A DNA stretch of 47,556 nucleotides, taken from assembly GCA_035315065.1 (NCBI GenBank), contig DATFYM010000175.1:1-47556 (forward strand), in the 5' to 3' direction. Positions 9,046 through 15,707 of this stretch are shown in pieces. The stretch is from DATFYM01 sp035315065. Lineage in GTDB: Bacteria > Acidobacteriota > Terriglobia > UBA7540. The position numbers were made by a program, and so were the translations under genes. The notes beneath the pieces are model-generated. The model did no database searches. It was given only the letters and a program-made list of their open reading frames with translations, and was not told the origin of the DNA. Every line of letters begins with the position of its first letter. Positions within the stretch are counted from its first letter, which is position 1.

Positions 9046-9069
9046 GTCAATTCAAGTTGTTCCTTAAGA

Positions 9070-9098
9070 TTGACTTCCCCCTTGCCGAACGGTAGAAT
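9070..9098 (+). promoter_or_regulatory. Sigma-70-type promoter of rpsA
   Basis: TTGACT at 9070-9075 and TAGAAT at 9093-9098 are separated by exactly 17 bases. The predicted start of transcription is near 9105, leaving a leader of about 45 nt before the rpsA start codon. Near-consensus spacing and sequence, in front of a highly expressed gene. Confidence 0.75.
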
Positions 9099-9149
9099 GG
9101 CTCATCCCTTTTCGATTGCGCGTCGGTTAGTTGGGAAAGGAGTCAGGGG

Positions 9150-11435
9150 ATGCTGTTAGAGGAGAATAACACTGTCTTGGCGGCGCCGGAGGCCGCGCAC
9201 CAGACGCCTGCCCAGCCAGACAACCACAATCAGAGTTCCGATGCAGAGTCTTCCGAGTCTGCGGGAGCCAGCCAACCCGCAACCGAACAAGCCAGCGCCG
9301 CGCCAGTTGTGGCGGTCGCGGCGGCCGTGGCGGTGGCGCCCACGGAAGAAGCCGCGGCCAACGCGGACCTGAAGATGTTTGAAGCCGCCATGGAATCCGG
9401 CGATACCAACCTGTTCGCTACCATGGATCAATTGCCCACCATCACGCCCGGTCAACTGCTCCGGTGCGAAGTGCTGAAGGTGACGGAGAGCGAGGTCGTG
9501 GTCGACGTCGGGCTGAAGTCAGAAGCCGCGATGCCGCTTGCTGAATTTATGAAGGACAGCAAGGTATGCGTGGCCCGCGGCGATGCGGTGGATTTGCTGG
9601 TAGAGTCGTACGACGAAGAAGAGGGCACGGTCAAGCTTTCGTATCAGAAGGCCGCGGTCCTGCGAGCCTGGGACGACATTGAGCGCGCGTTTCAGGAGCA
9701 GAAGCCGATGCGCGGGCGGGTGAAGGAGCGGATCAAGGGAGGCTTGGCGGTGGATGTCGGCGCTGTCGCTTTCCTGCCCGCGTCGCAGGTGGATATGCGG
9801 CCCTTCCGCGACCTCGACTCGCTGCTGGGGCAGGAGATCGAGTGCCTGGTGGTGAAGGTCAACCGGAAGCGCAACAATGTGGTGGTGAGCCGCAAGGCGG
9901 TGTTGGAAGAGGAAGCCAACCGGCAGCGGGCGCAATTGTTGGAGAAACTGGTGGAGGGCGCGGAACTAGTGGGCCGAGTGAAGAATCTCACCGAATACGG
10001 CGCCTTCGTCGACTTGGGCGGCATGGACGGCCTGCTGCACGTCACTGACCTCTCCTGGGGCCGCGTCAACCATCCTTCGGAGGCGGTGCACGTAGGGCAG
10101 GAGTTGACAGTTAAGGTCCTGAAGTACGTGCCGGACAAAGGGCGCGTCTCGCTGGGGCTGAAGCAGCTCACGCCGGATCCCTGGGACCATGCGCCGTCGA
10201 CCTATCGCGTCGGCGACCGGATCTTTGGCCGGGTGGTAAGCTTGACGGATTACGGGGCCTTCGTCGAGCTTGAGGCGGGGGTCGAGGGGCTTATTCACAT
10301 CTCGGAAATGACGTGGAGCAAACGGCTGAAGCACCCCTCGAAAGTCCTCAACGTGGGCGATCGGGTGGAGGTGGCGGTGCTCGAAGTCAACAGCGCCCAG
10401 CGCCGCATTTCGCTGAGCTTGCGGCAAACGCTGGAGGACCCCTGGTCGACGCTGGCCCAACGGCTCCCGGTGGGTTCAAAGGTTCAGGGTAGAGTGCGGA
10501 ATCTCACGGATTTCGGCGCCTTTGTAGAGATTGAAGAAGGTGTGGACGGGTTGATCCACCTCACCGACCTCACGTGGTCGAAGCGCATCAAGGATCCGGC
10601 GGAGGTGCTGAAGAAAGGCCAGAGAATCGAGGCCCAGGTGCTGGCGCTCGACCCCACCAATCGTCGGCTATCGCTCGGCTTGAAACAACTCCAGCCGGAT
10701 ATCTGGGAGACGTTCTTCTCTCAGGCCCAGGTGCACGACGTGGTGCGCGGGACGGTGCTGCGCATGGCTCCCTTCGGCGCCTTTGTGGAACTAGCGGAAG
10801 GCGTGGAAGGCCTCTGCCATGTCTCTGAGATGGGCGCGGAGCGGGCCCGTCTAAAGGTAGGCCGCGACTATAATTTCCGCATCCTGCGACTGAGCGCGGA
10901 AGAAAAACGGATCGGCCTCAGCATGATCGACGTAGAACAAGCGCGCGCGCCCGAGCCGCAGGCCAAAGCGCCAGAGCCCGTCGTCGCGACCCAGCCCGAG
11001 GCCAAAGCGCCAGAGCCCGTCGTCGCGACCCAGCCCGAGGCCAAGGCGGCGGAGCCCGTTGCCACGACCGAGCCCGCGGCCAAAACTCCGGAGCCCGTCG
11101 TCGCGACCAAGCCCGAGGTCAAAGCGGTGGAGCCCGTTGCCGCGCCCGAGCCCGCGGCCGAAACGCCGGAACCCGTCGTTACTCATCGGCCTGAGCCCAT
11201 CCCTGGGCCGACCGCGGAAGTCGTAGACCAGGCGAAGAGCACGGCCGCAATCCCGGAAAGTGGCTCTGAGGGTTTGGCGGAAGGTGGAGCCACCATAGCG
11301 CCTGAGCCTCTTCGGGCGGAGGTTGAAACCCATGCGGAGGCTGCTGAGGCGCCGGTTGGAGTTCCGGCGGTCGCGTCGGAGGCAGAGCCCGCAACGGCAG
11401 CGACCAACGAGGAAACTCCGGCACCAGCCGAGTAG
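9150..11435 (+). CDS. rpsA: 30S ribosomal protein S1 with extended termini
   Basis: A 761-residue S1 protein, longer than the usual 550-600. After an acidic, alanine-rich extension of about 95 residues come six S1 RNA-binding domains (about residues 100-168, 187-255, 270-340, 355-427, 442-514 and 527-598). The central ones carry the signature YGAFVxLxxGxxGLxHxxxxxW. The C-terminal 160 residues are a low-complexity tail with 13-residue repeats around AKAPEPVVATQPE. Start ATG at 9150 has aaagga eight bases upstream. S1 brings mRNA to the 30S subunit. A strong promoter lies at 9070, and an HU-family gene follows, resembling the rpsA-ihfB order of proteobacteria. Confidence 0.95.
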   Translation: MLLEENNTVLAAPEAAHQTPAQPDNHNQSSDAESSESAGASQPATEQASAAPVVAVAAAVAVAPTEEAAANADLKMFEAAMESGDTNLFATMDQLPTITPGQLLRCEVLKVTESEVVVDVGLKSEAAMPLAEFMKDSKVCVARGDAVDLLVESYDEEEGTVKLSYQKAAVLRAWDDIERAFQEQKPMRGRVKERIKGGLAVDVGAVAFLPASQVDMRPFRDLDSLLGQEIECLVVKVNRKRNNVVVSRKAVLEEEANRQRAQLLEKLVEGAELVGRVKNLTEYGAFVDLGGMDGLLHVTDLSWGRVNHPSEAVHVGQELTVKVLKYVPDKGRVSLGLKQLTPDPWDHAPSTYRVGDRIFGRVVSLTDYGAFVELEAGVEGLIHISEMTWSKRLKHPSKVLNVGDRVEVAVLEVNSAQRRISLSLRQTLEDPWSTLAQRLPVGSKVQGRVRNLTDFGAFVEIEEGVDGLIHLTDLTWSKRIKDPAEVLKKGQRIEAQVLALDPTNRRLSLGLKQLQPDIWETFFSQAQVHDVVRGTVLRMAPFGAFVELAEGVEGLCHVSEMGAERARLKVGRDYNFRILRLSAEEKRIGLSMIDVEQARAPEPQAKAPEPVVATQPEAKAPEPVVATQPEAKAAEPVATTEPAAKTPEPVVATKPEVKAVEPVAAPEPAAETPEPVVTHRPEPIPGPTAEVVDQAKSTAAIPESGSEGLAEGGATIAPEPLRAEVETHAEAAEAPVGVPAVASEAEPATAATNEETPAPAE
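10962..11185 (+). repeat. 39-bp tandem repeats in the rpsA 3' end
   Basis: About six units of 39 bp encode 13-residue repeats (AKAPEPVVATQPE and variants). The first two units are almost identical at the DNA level and later ones diverge, which fits recent expansion. The encoded tail is rich in Pro, Ala and Glu and probably disordered. Confidence 0.85.
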
Positions 11436-11583
11436 TCCAAGCTGGCGTGGGCCTAGCCACGGAACTGGCAGTAGGCAGTCGGGAATCGGGTCACAACTCC
11501 CGCCTGCCGCTCTTACAGCATTTGAAGTAGTCGTCCACCAGCACGGAAGCAAGAGAATTCACCGGGGGGTACCAGGAGCAGAT

Positions 11584-11910
11584 ATGACTAAAGCCGACTT
11601 AATCGACGATGTGTCGCGGGCGATTGAAATGAGCCGCAAAGATTCGGAAGTGGTGGTGGAAACGATCTTCGAGAGCATCGTGAAATCACTGCAAGGGGGC
11701 GACAAGATCGAGATCCGTGGGTTTGGGAGTTTTCGCACCCGCCAGCGACAGGCGCGGTCCGGGCGCAATCCGAAGACGGGCGAGAAGGTGGCCGTCCCCG
11801 CCAAGAAGATCCCGTATTTCAAGCCGAGTAAGGAGTTGAAGGATTTGGTAAACACCAAGCCCGCCGCGGAGGCGCCCGCCGCCAGCGCGCCGGTTACGCC
11901 TGCCAGCTAG
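11584..11910 (+). CDS. HU/IHF-family DNA-binding protein
   Basis: A 108-residue histone-like protein. Residues 1-90 form a complete HU/IHF fold: MTKADLIDDVSRAIEMS helices, GDKIEIRGFGSF strand, the DNA-bending arm with RSGRNPKTGEKVAVPAKKIPYFKPSKELK. The last 15 residues are an Ala/Pro tail. The position after rpsA suggests IHF beta-like, but HU cannot be excluded. The ATG at 11584 has aggag five bases upstream; a longer frame from 11323 overlaps rpsA and is not used. It bends and compacts DNA. About 150 bp separates it from rpsA, so it may be co-transcribed. Confidence 0.92.
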   Translation: MTKADLIDDVSRAIEMSRKDSEVVVETIFESIVKSLQGGDKIEIRGFGSFRTRQRQARSGRNPKTGEKVAVPAKKIPYFKPSKELKDLVNTKPAAEAPAASAPVTPAS

Positions 11911-11942
11911 GGCGCTACGCTCCACCTGGCAGGTAGGAAGCA

Positions 11943-12434
11943 ATGGACCAACTCTGGAGTCCGTGGCGGTTTCGCTACGTCAGCGAGGGGACCCGGACCG
12001 AGGGTTGCATCTTCTGTGCCATGGCGGCCGGGGATGCTTCTCACGACCGCGAGCACTTGATCCTCGAACGCGCCCGGCACAATTTCGTCGTCCTGAACCT
12101 CTACCCCTACACCACCGGCCACGCCATGATCGTACCTTACGCTCATGTGGCCCGGCTCACGGACCTCGATGGTGAGACCCTGGGAGAGATGATGGATATG
12201 GCGAAGAAGTTCCAGGTGGCGTTAGAGTCGGTATATCATCCAGAAGGATATAACCTCGGAATGAATCAGGGTCGGGTTGCGGGGGCGGGCGTGGCCGATC
12301 ATGTCCATCTGCACGTGCTCCCGCGTTGGATCGGCGACACCAACTTCATGGCCGTCGTCGGCGAGACTCGCCTGCATCCGGAAGAACTCCACACCACCTA
12401 CGATAAGTTGGCCGCGTTTTTGCGGCGCGGATGA
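11943..12434 (+). CDS. HIT-family nucleotide hydrolase/phosphorylase
   Basis: A 163-residue histidine-triad protein. The catalytic motif is HVHLHVLPRW near residues 121-130. The N-terminal MDQLWSPWRFRYV and CIFC signature resemble AP4A phosphorylase-like and FHIT-like bacterial members. The Cys pair in CIFC probably helps bind zinc with downstream His residues. Such enzymes cleave nucleoside phosphate bonds, for example in diadenosine polyphosphates; the exact substrate cannot be told. Start ATG at 11943 follows taggaag. It is 32 bp after the HU gene, so probably one operon. Confidence 0.92.
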   Translation: MDQLWSPWRFRYVSEGTRTEGCIFCAMAAGDASHDREHLILERARHNFVVLNLYPYTTGHAMIVPYAHVARLTDLDGETLGEMMDMAKKFQVALESVYHPEGYNLGMNQGRVAGAGVADHVHLHVLPRWIGDTNFMAVVGETRLHPEELHTTYDKLAAFLRRG

Positions 12435-12533
12435 ACCACGAATGATGAACGGGTCGATGCCTCCTGTTTTCACTCCGACCCCGCTTTCTCAACCCCGTTG
12501 CGTGCGCGTTGAGCGCTGGGCAACATTTTTTGC

Positions 12534-12562
12534 TTGGACAGAATCAGAGAGTCTGGTATGCT
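12534..12562 (+). promoter_or_regulatory. Extended -10 promoter leading into the Ro60/Y RNA locus
   Basis: TTGGAC at 12534-12539 and TATGCT at 12557-12562 are spaced by 17 bases, with TGG just before the -10 (extended -10). The predicted transcription start is near 12569. It reads towards the small frame at 12590, the two Y RNAs and the Ro60 gene, with no clear terminator before 13466. Confidence 0.65.
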
Positions 12563-12589
12563 GTTAATGTAAGCAGGAGAACGCTCGTT

Positions 12590-12709
12590 ATGGCGTCGGA
12601 TGTTCACAACACGTTGCGGAGGCCGATGGTTCCTGAAGCAGGACCGGCGAAGGGCCTCGACAGCCAGCGGGCGTTGGCGATTACCTACCGTTGGTTTCGA
12701 GCCCGATAG
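12590..12709 (+). CDS. Possible 39-residue small protein
   Basis: A short frame beginning MASDVHNTLRRPMVP and ending TYRWFRAR. It has aggaga nine bases before the ATG and starts about 20 nt after a good promoter, which is the best argument for it. Composition is basic, with no membrane segment. No family recognised. Its 3' end (ggtttcgagccc) also resembles a tRNA T loop, so this stretch could instead be part of a third, degenerate tRNA-like RNA. Treat as unproven. Confidence 0.35.
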   Translation: MASDVHNTLRRPMVPEAGPAKGLDSQRALAITYRWFRAR

Positions 12710-12840
12710 CCTCAGGTGCGATTCAGCCTACGCTAATTTAATTTACGATCACCGAACCGCTGGGTGGGGTAGATAACGGCTTCATCGACTCTCAATCGAC
12801 CGCCGTTGCTGCCTGTTCTCCCAGCATCTGTTTTGGCCAG

Positions 12841-12988
12841 TGGCGAAGGATACGGATACTTCTCTGGTAGACACGCCCAGGCGTTGCACGTTTGAGCGTG
12901 GAGGTTCGAACCCTCAAGCCGTGTCCGCCCATTCCCTGGCCGCATCTTCATCGGTAGTGAAGACAAAACTAGAGAGGATTGATCGCCA
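12841..12988 (+). ncRNA. Putative Y RNA 1 with permuted tRNA-like domain
   Basis: Folds as a Y RNA. The outer stem is tggcga (12841-12846) with tcgcca (12983-12988), then cttctctgg (12859-12867) with ctagagagg (12969-12977), nine pairs including two G-U. Inside lie a small hairpin (12887-12900), a T arm (gagg, loop ttcgaac, cctc; 12901-12915), an acceptor-like spacer that pairs poorly, and a D arm (tcttc, loop atcggtagt, gaaga; 12945-12963). The T arm precedes the D arm, the reverse of a tRNA and the order of YrlA-type Y RNAs. The first 22 nt match Y RNA 2 (13336-13357) at 16 positions. The next gene starts at 12989 and its ribosome binding site lies in the 3' strand. Confidence 0.7.
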
Positions 12989-13315
12989 ATGAGCACGAAC
13001 GGAGTTCGCAACGGGACTCCGGTCGGGAACGAACCGCTGTGCAAGACCTGTCGTTGGGGACACATCATCAAAGGCTTCGCTCAAAGCGAAGAGCGGACGA
13101 TGTGCCAGTTCCGAGCATGGGACAACGGAGGCCGTCCAATTCCGTTCCCGATCTTTGAGTGTTCGGAGTACGACGACAAGCGCCGGCCCAGTCTCAATAG
13201 CATGGAGAAGATCGCCTGGATCCTGGTGACCAAGACGGCGGGCAGGCAGATCGGGTTCGTTTCGGCCAAGGAGTTCCGCAAGATCGAAGCCGAAGACGCC
13301 GAGATCACGCCCTGA
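12989..13315 (+). CDS. Small four-cysteine protein between the Y RNAs
   Basis: A 108-residue protein not matched to a named family. It has Cys18-x2-Cys21, Cys39 and Cys58, with His25 nearby: a likely zinc ribbon or iron-sulfur site. The rest is soluble, with charged residues and no signal peptide or membrane segment. The ATG at 12989 directly follows the closing stem of Y RNA 1; its probable ribosome binding site (gagagg, 12972-12977) is in that stem. Y RNA 2 begins about 15 bp after its stop, and the Ro60 gene follows. The arrangement suggests it works with Ro60 or Y RNA, perhaps as an RNA-binding partner, but this is inference from position only. Confidence 0.75.
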   Translation: MSTNGVRNGTPVGNEPLCKTCRWGHIIKGFAQSEERTMCQFRAWDNGGRPIPFPIFECSEYDDKRRPSLNSMEKIAWILVTKTAGRQIGFVSAKEFRKIEAEDAEITP

Positions 13316-13329
13316 AGGGCACACAGTTC

Positions 13330-13458
13330 GGACGGTGGTGAAGACGAGGGTTACTTCGGGACCCAACGATGCAGGTTCGAATCCTGCCGCGAGCTCAACC
13401 TTGCGTAGCTTAACTGGTAGAGCATTGGGCAATGTCCCTAGTCGCTTGTTCCCCGTCC
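13330..13458 (+). ncRNA. Y RNA 2 (YrlA-like) with permuted tRNA-like domain
   Basis: All parts of a tRNA are present in circularly permuted order. Anticodon-stem equivalent: cccaa (13362-13366) pairs with ttggg (13425-13429). Then a 4-nt variable loop, T arm gcagg-ttcgaat-cctgc (13371-13387), acceptor-like hairpin cgcgag-ctcaac-cttgcg (13388-13405), ta as U8-A9, and a canonical D arm with GG and TAG (13408-13423), then A26. The Ro-binding stem continues with ggga/tccc, acgag/cttgt and ggacgg/ccgtcc (13330-13335 with 13453-13458), broken by internal loops. This is the architecture described for YrlA, in which the tRNA mimic is tethered through its anticodon end. The Ro60 gene starts 50 bp downstream, as expected for a partner RNA. 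Confidence 0.9.
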
Positions 13459-13465
13459 ATCTTAT

Positions 13466-13485
13466 CGGCGGCCGCATTGCCGCCG
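13466..13485 (+). terminator. GC hairpin between Y RNA 2 and the Ro60 gene
   Basis: cggcggc (13466-13472) and gccgccg (13479-13485) form a 7-bp hairpin with a 6-nt loop. No T-run follows. It may act as an attenuator, a processing signal that separates Y RNA 2 from the Ro60 mRNA, or a barrier to exonucleases. The Ro60 ribosome binding site follows six bases later. Confidence 0.5.
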
Positions 13486-13507
13486 CTCGAGGAAAGGAGA
13501 AACCAAC

Positions 13508-14827
13508 ATGGCTCGACTGAACATTCTGAAGCTGGGCGGGCTCTTCGGAGCCCCGCTCCAGACGCACGAAGGCGCACCGGCGCGAGCTCTCAGTCCGGAG
13601 CTCGCACTGCGGCGCTCCGTGCTCGCCTGTATGCTTTGGGAGAACCAGTTCTACGAGGACGGCGTCGAGATCGCCGGGCGCATCCAGGAGTTGGTTTCCC
13701 GTGTGGCCGCGAGCCATGTGGCCGCACTCGCCGTGGAAGCGCGCGAGAAGATGAAGCTGCGGCACGCGCCGCTGCTGCTGGTTCGCGAGATGGCGCGCCA
13801 CAAGACTCATCGTACAGAGGTGGCGGAGACGCTGGTTCGTGTGATCCAGCGTGCCGACGAACTCGCCGAGTTCGTGGCGCTCTACTGGAAGGACGGGCGG
13901 ACTCCGCTCTCCGCGCAGGTGAAGAAGGGGCTAGCGACAGCGTTCACCAAGTTCGACGAGTACGCGCTGGCCAAGTACGATCGCGCCCAGCCCGTCAAGC
14001 TGCGCGACGTACTCTTCCTTTGCCACGCCAAGCCTCGCGACGAGGCTCAAGCCGAAGTGTGGAAGCGGCTGGTGCGTGGCGAGCTGGCGACGCCGGATAC
14101 GTGGGAGGTGGCGCTCTCCTCCGGTGCCGACAAGCGCGCGGCGTGGGAGCGGCTGATCCGCGAGCGCAAGCTCGGCGGGCTGGCTCTGCTGCGCAACCTG
14201 CGCAACATGAAGCAGGCCGGCGTGAGCGAGGAGCTCGTTCTCGGCGCGCTTCGCTCCATGAGCACGGCGCGGGTGCTGCCTTTCCGCTTCCTGGCGGCGG
14301 CGCGTTATGTCCCGGAGTGGGAGGAGGCGCTGGAAGCGGCGATGCTCGCTTCCGTGCGCTCGCAGGAGAAGCTGCCCGGCAAGACTGTGCTACTGGTGGA
14401 TGTTTCCGGCAGCATGACGGCGCCGCTCTCCCGCCGCTCGGAGATGCTGCGCACCGACGCTGCCTACGGTCTTGCCATCCTGCTGCGCGAGGTGGCGGAG
14501 ACGGTGAGCGTCTACAGCTTCTCCGATCGCCTGGTGGCCGTCCCCCCACGGCGCGGCTTCGCGCTGCGCGATGCGATCGACCGCAGCCAGAGCCACAACG
14601 CCACCTATCTCGGCGCGGCGCTGGCGCGGCTGGAGGAGCCATGCGACCGGGTCATCGTCATCACCGACGAGCAGGCGCACGACTCGGTCCCCAGCCCCAA
14701 GGGGCGCGGGACCATGATCAACGTGGCCAGCTTCAAGAATGGGGTCGGCTACGGCGCGTGGACCCACATCGACGGCTGGAGTGAGTCGGTGGTGGAGTAC
14801 CTCCGCGCCCTCGAACAGTCGGATTGA
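13508..14827 (+). CDS. rsr: Ro60 orthologue (TROVE/vWA RNA-binding protein, Rsr)
   Basis: A 439-residue Ro60-type protein. Residues about 1-285 form the TROVE domain, a ring of helical repeats beginning LALRRSVLACMLWENQFYEDG. Residues about 290-435 form a vWA domain with a complete metal site: DVSGS at 298-302, a downstream Thr in SHNATYLG, and Asp in ITDEQ. Ro60 ring proteins bind Y RNAs and the 3' ends of misfolded RNAs, and in Deinococcus and Salmonella work with PNPase. At 439 residues it is shorter than Deinococcus Rsr (about 530). ATG at 13508 follows ggaaaggag. Two Y RNA candidates lie directly upstream. No rtcB or rtcA is present in the window. Confidence 0.93.
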   Translation: MARLNILKLGGLFGAPLQTHEGAPARALSPELALRRSVLACMLWENQFYEDGVEIAGRIQELVSRVAASHVAALAVEAREKMKLRHAPLLLVREMARHKTHRTEVAETLVRVIQRADELAEFVALYWKDGRTPLSAQVKKGLATAFTKFDEYALAKYDRAQPVKLRDVLFLCHAKPRDEAQAEVWKRLVRGELATPDTWEVALSSGADKRAAWERLIRERKLGGLALLRNLRNMKQAGVSEELVLGALRSMSTARVLPFRFLAAARYVPEWEEALEAAMLASVRSQEKLPGKTVLLVDVSGSMTAPLSRRSEMLRTDAAYGLAILLREVAETVSVYSFSDRLVAVPPRRGFALRDAIDRSQSHNATYLGAALARLEEPCDRVIVITDEQAHDSVPSPKGRGTMINVASFKNGVGYGAWTHIDGWSESVVEYLRALEQSD

Positions 14828-14848
14828 GGCCGGGGCTTGCCCCGGCCT
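14827..14848 (+). terminator. Strong hairpin after the Ro60 gene
   Basis: aggccgggg and ccccggcct form a 9-bp GC stem with a cttg loop directly at the Ro60 stop codon. Only a two-base T-run follows, so termination efficiency is uncertain. The gene on the other side converges on it. Confidence 0.6.
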
Positions 14849-14899
14849 TGCCGGCAGAATTGCCGCGCCTCGTCGATTGATCCCGACCCTCGGTCCGGC

Positions 14900-15649
14900 C
14901 TACGGTCGGCGGCCGCCGAAGATCGCGTGGCCCGCTTTCATCCAGTAAACATCCACCTCAGTGAGCCCCGCCGCCTCCAGCCAAAGCAACTGATCCGGCA
15001 GGGGCGATGGCTTGTCGATGGGGCTAGGCTCCGAGCTGGAGAAATCGTTCCAGTCCAACTCCAGGAATTTCGCCAAGCCGGAGAGGTCGCCGCGCTCGCG
15101 CAGCGAACGCTCGCGCACCGCGTCGTCCCACTGGCGGGCGGCGACCTTCACACCCAACTGCCCGCGCGGCTGAATGAGGTCCGCGATGATAAAGGCTCCG
15201 CCCGGCGCAAGGGCGGCGGCGACGTCGCGGAACAGGCCCTGCTTCTGCTCGCCGTCGAGGTGGTGAATGGTCAGCGACGAGACCACCGCGTGGAGCGGCT
15301 CTGCGAAGTGACGCCATCCGGTGTCTACCAGATCGAACTCACGCAACTCAACCCGGCCACCGAATTCGGCGAGGCGCTCTGATGCCCGCGACAGCATACC
15401 CGGTGAGCCGTCCAGCGCCAGGATGCGGCAGTTGGGGTGCCGCAAGAGGATCGCCTGCGCGAGCAGTCCTTCACCGCAACAGAGCTCGGCGACGAGCGCG
15501 CCGGCGGGTGCGTCGGAATCAAGTCGCAGATCGTCTCGATCTGCAACTCCCTCTCGGGTACGAAGAGAGCAGCGTGCTCCCAGGTACACTGGCGTGGTCG
15601 CGGCCCACCTCCGCTTTGACTCACTCCCTGCGGGCTCGTCGTCACTCAT
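14900..15649 (-). CDS. Class I SAM-dependent methyltransferase
   Basis: About 249 residues with a Rossmann methyltransferase core. Motif I is VAELCCGEGLLA; the acidic residue after strand 2 is in ILALDGSPGML; motif III-like VVSSLTIHHLDG; then a post-motif LAPGGAFIIADL. This is the methyltransf_25/11 type seen in many small-molecule methyltransferases; the substrate is unknown. Several Met codons are possible: 15721, 15664 or 15649. I use 15649 to limit overlap with the divergent gene, though its purine-rich ggggaagg lies too close for an ideal ribosome binding site. The C-terminus mentions no extra domain. It is convergent with the Ro60 gene and divergent from the UvrC-like gene. Confidence 0.85.
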   Translation of the reverse strand: MSDDEPAGSESKRRWAATTPVYLGARCSLRTREGVADRDDLRLDSDAPAGALVAELCCGEGLLAQAILLRHPNCRILALDGSPGMLSRASERLAEFGGRVELREFDLVDTGWRHFAEPLHAVVSSLTIHHLDGEQKQGLFRDVAAALAPGGAFIIADLIQPRGQLGVKVAARQWDDAVRERSLRERGDLSGLAKFLELDWNDFSSSEPSPIDKPSPLPDQLLWLEAAGLTEVDVYWMKAGHAIFGGRRP

Positions 15650-15707
15650 ACCTTCCCCCGACATCAGTGCTATGCTGACTCTTGACCCTTGGGCTGCGTC
15701 TCCTGCC

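Noticed and set aside
12684..12780. Third Y RNA
   Set aside because: The T-loop-like and D-loop-like strings do not form proper stems and no closing stem was found; mentioned only as a possibility.
12900..13440. Canonical tRNA genes
   Set aside because: T arms are clear, but no 5' acceptor strand lies upstream. The D arms come after the T arms, so these are permuted tRNA mimics, not tRNAs. The short acceptor loop of Y RNA 2 (6 nt) also leaves no room for a mature permuted tRNA with CCA.
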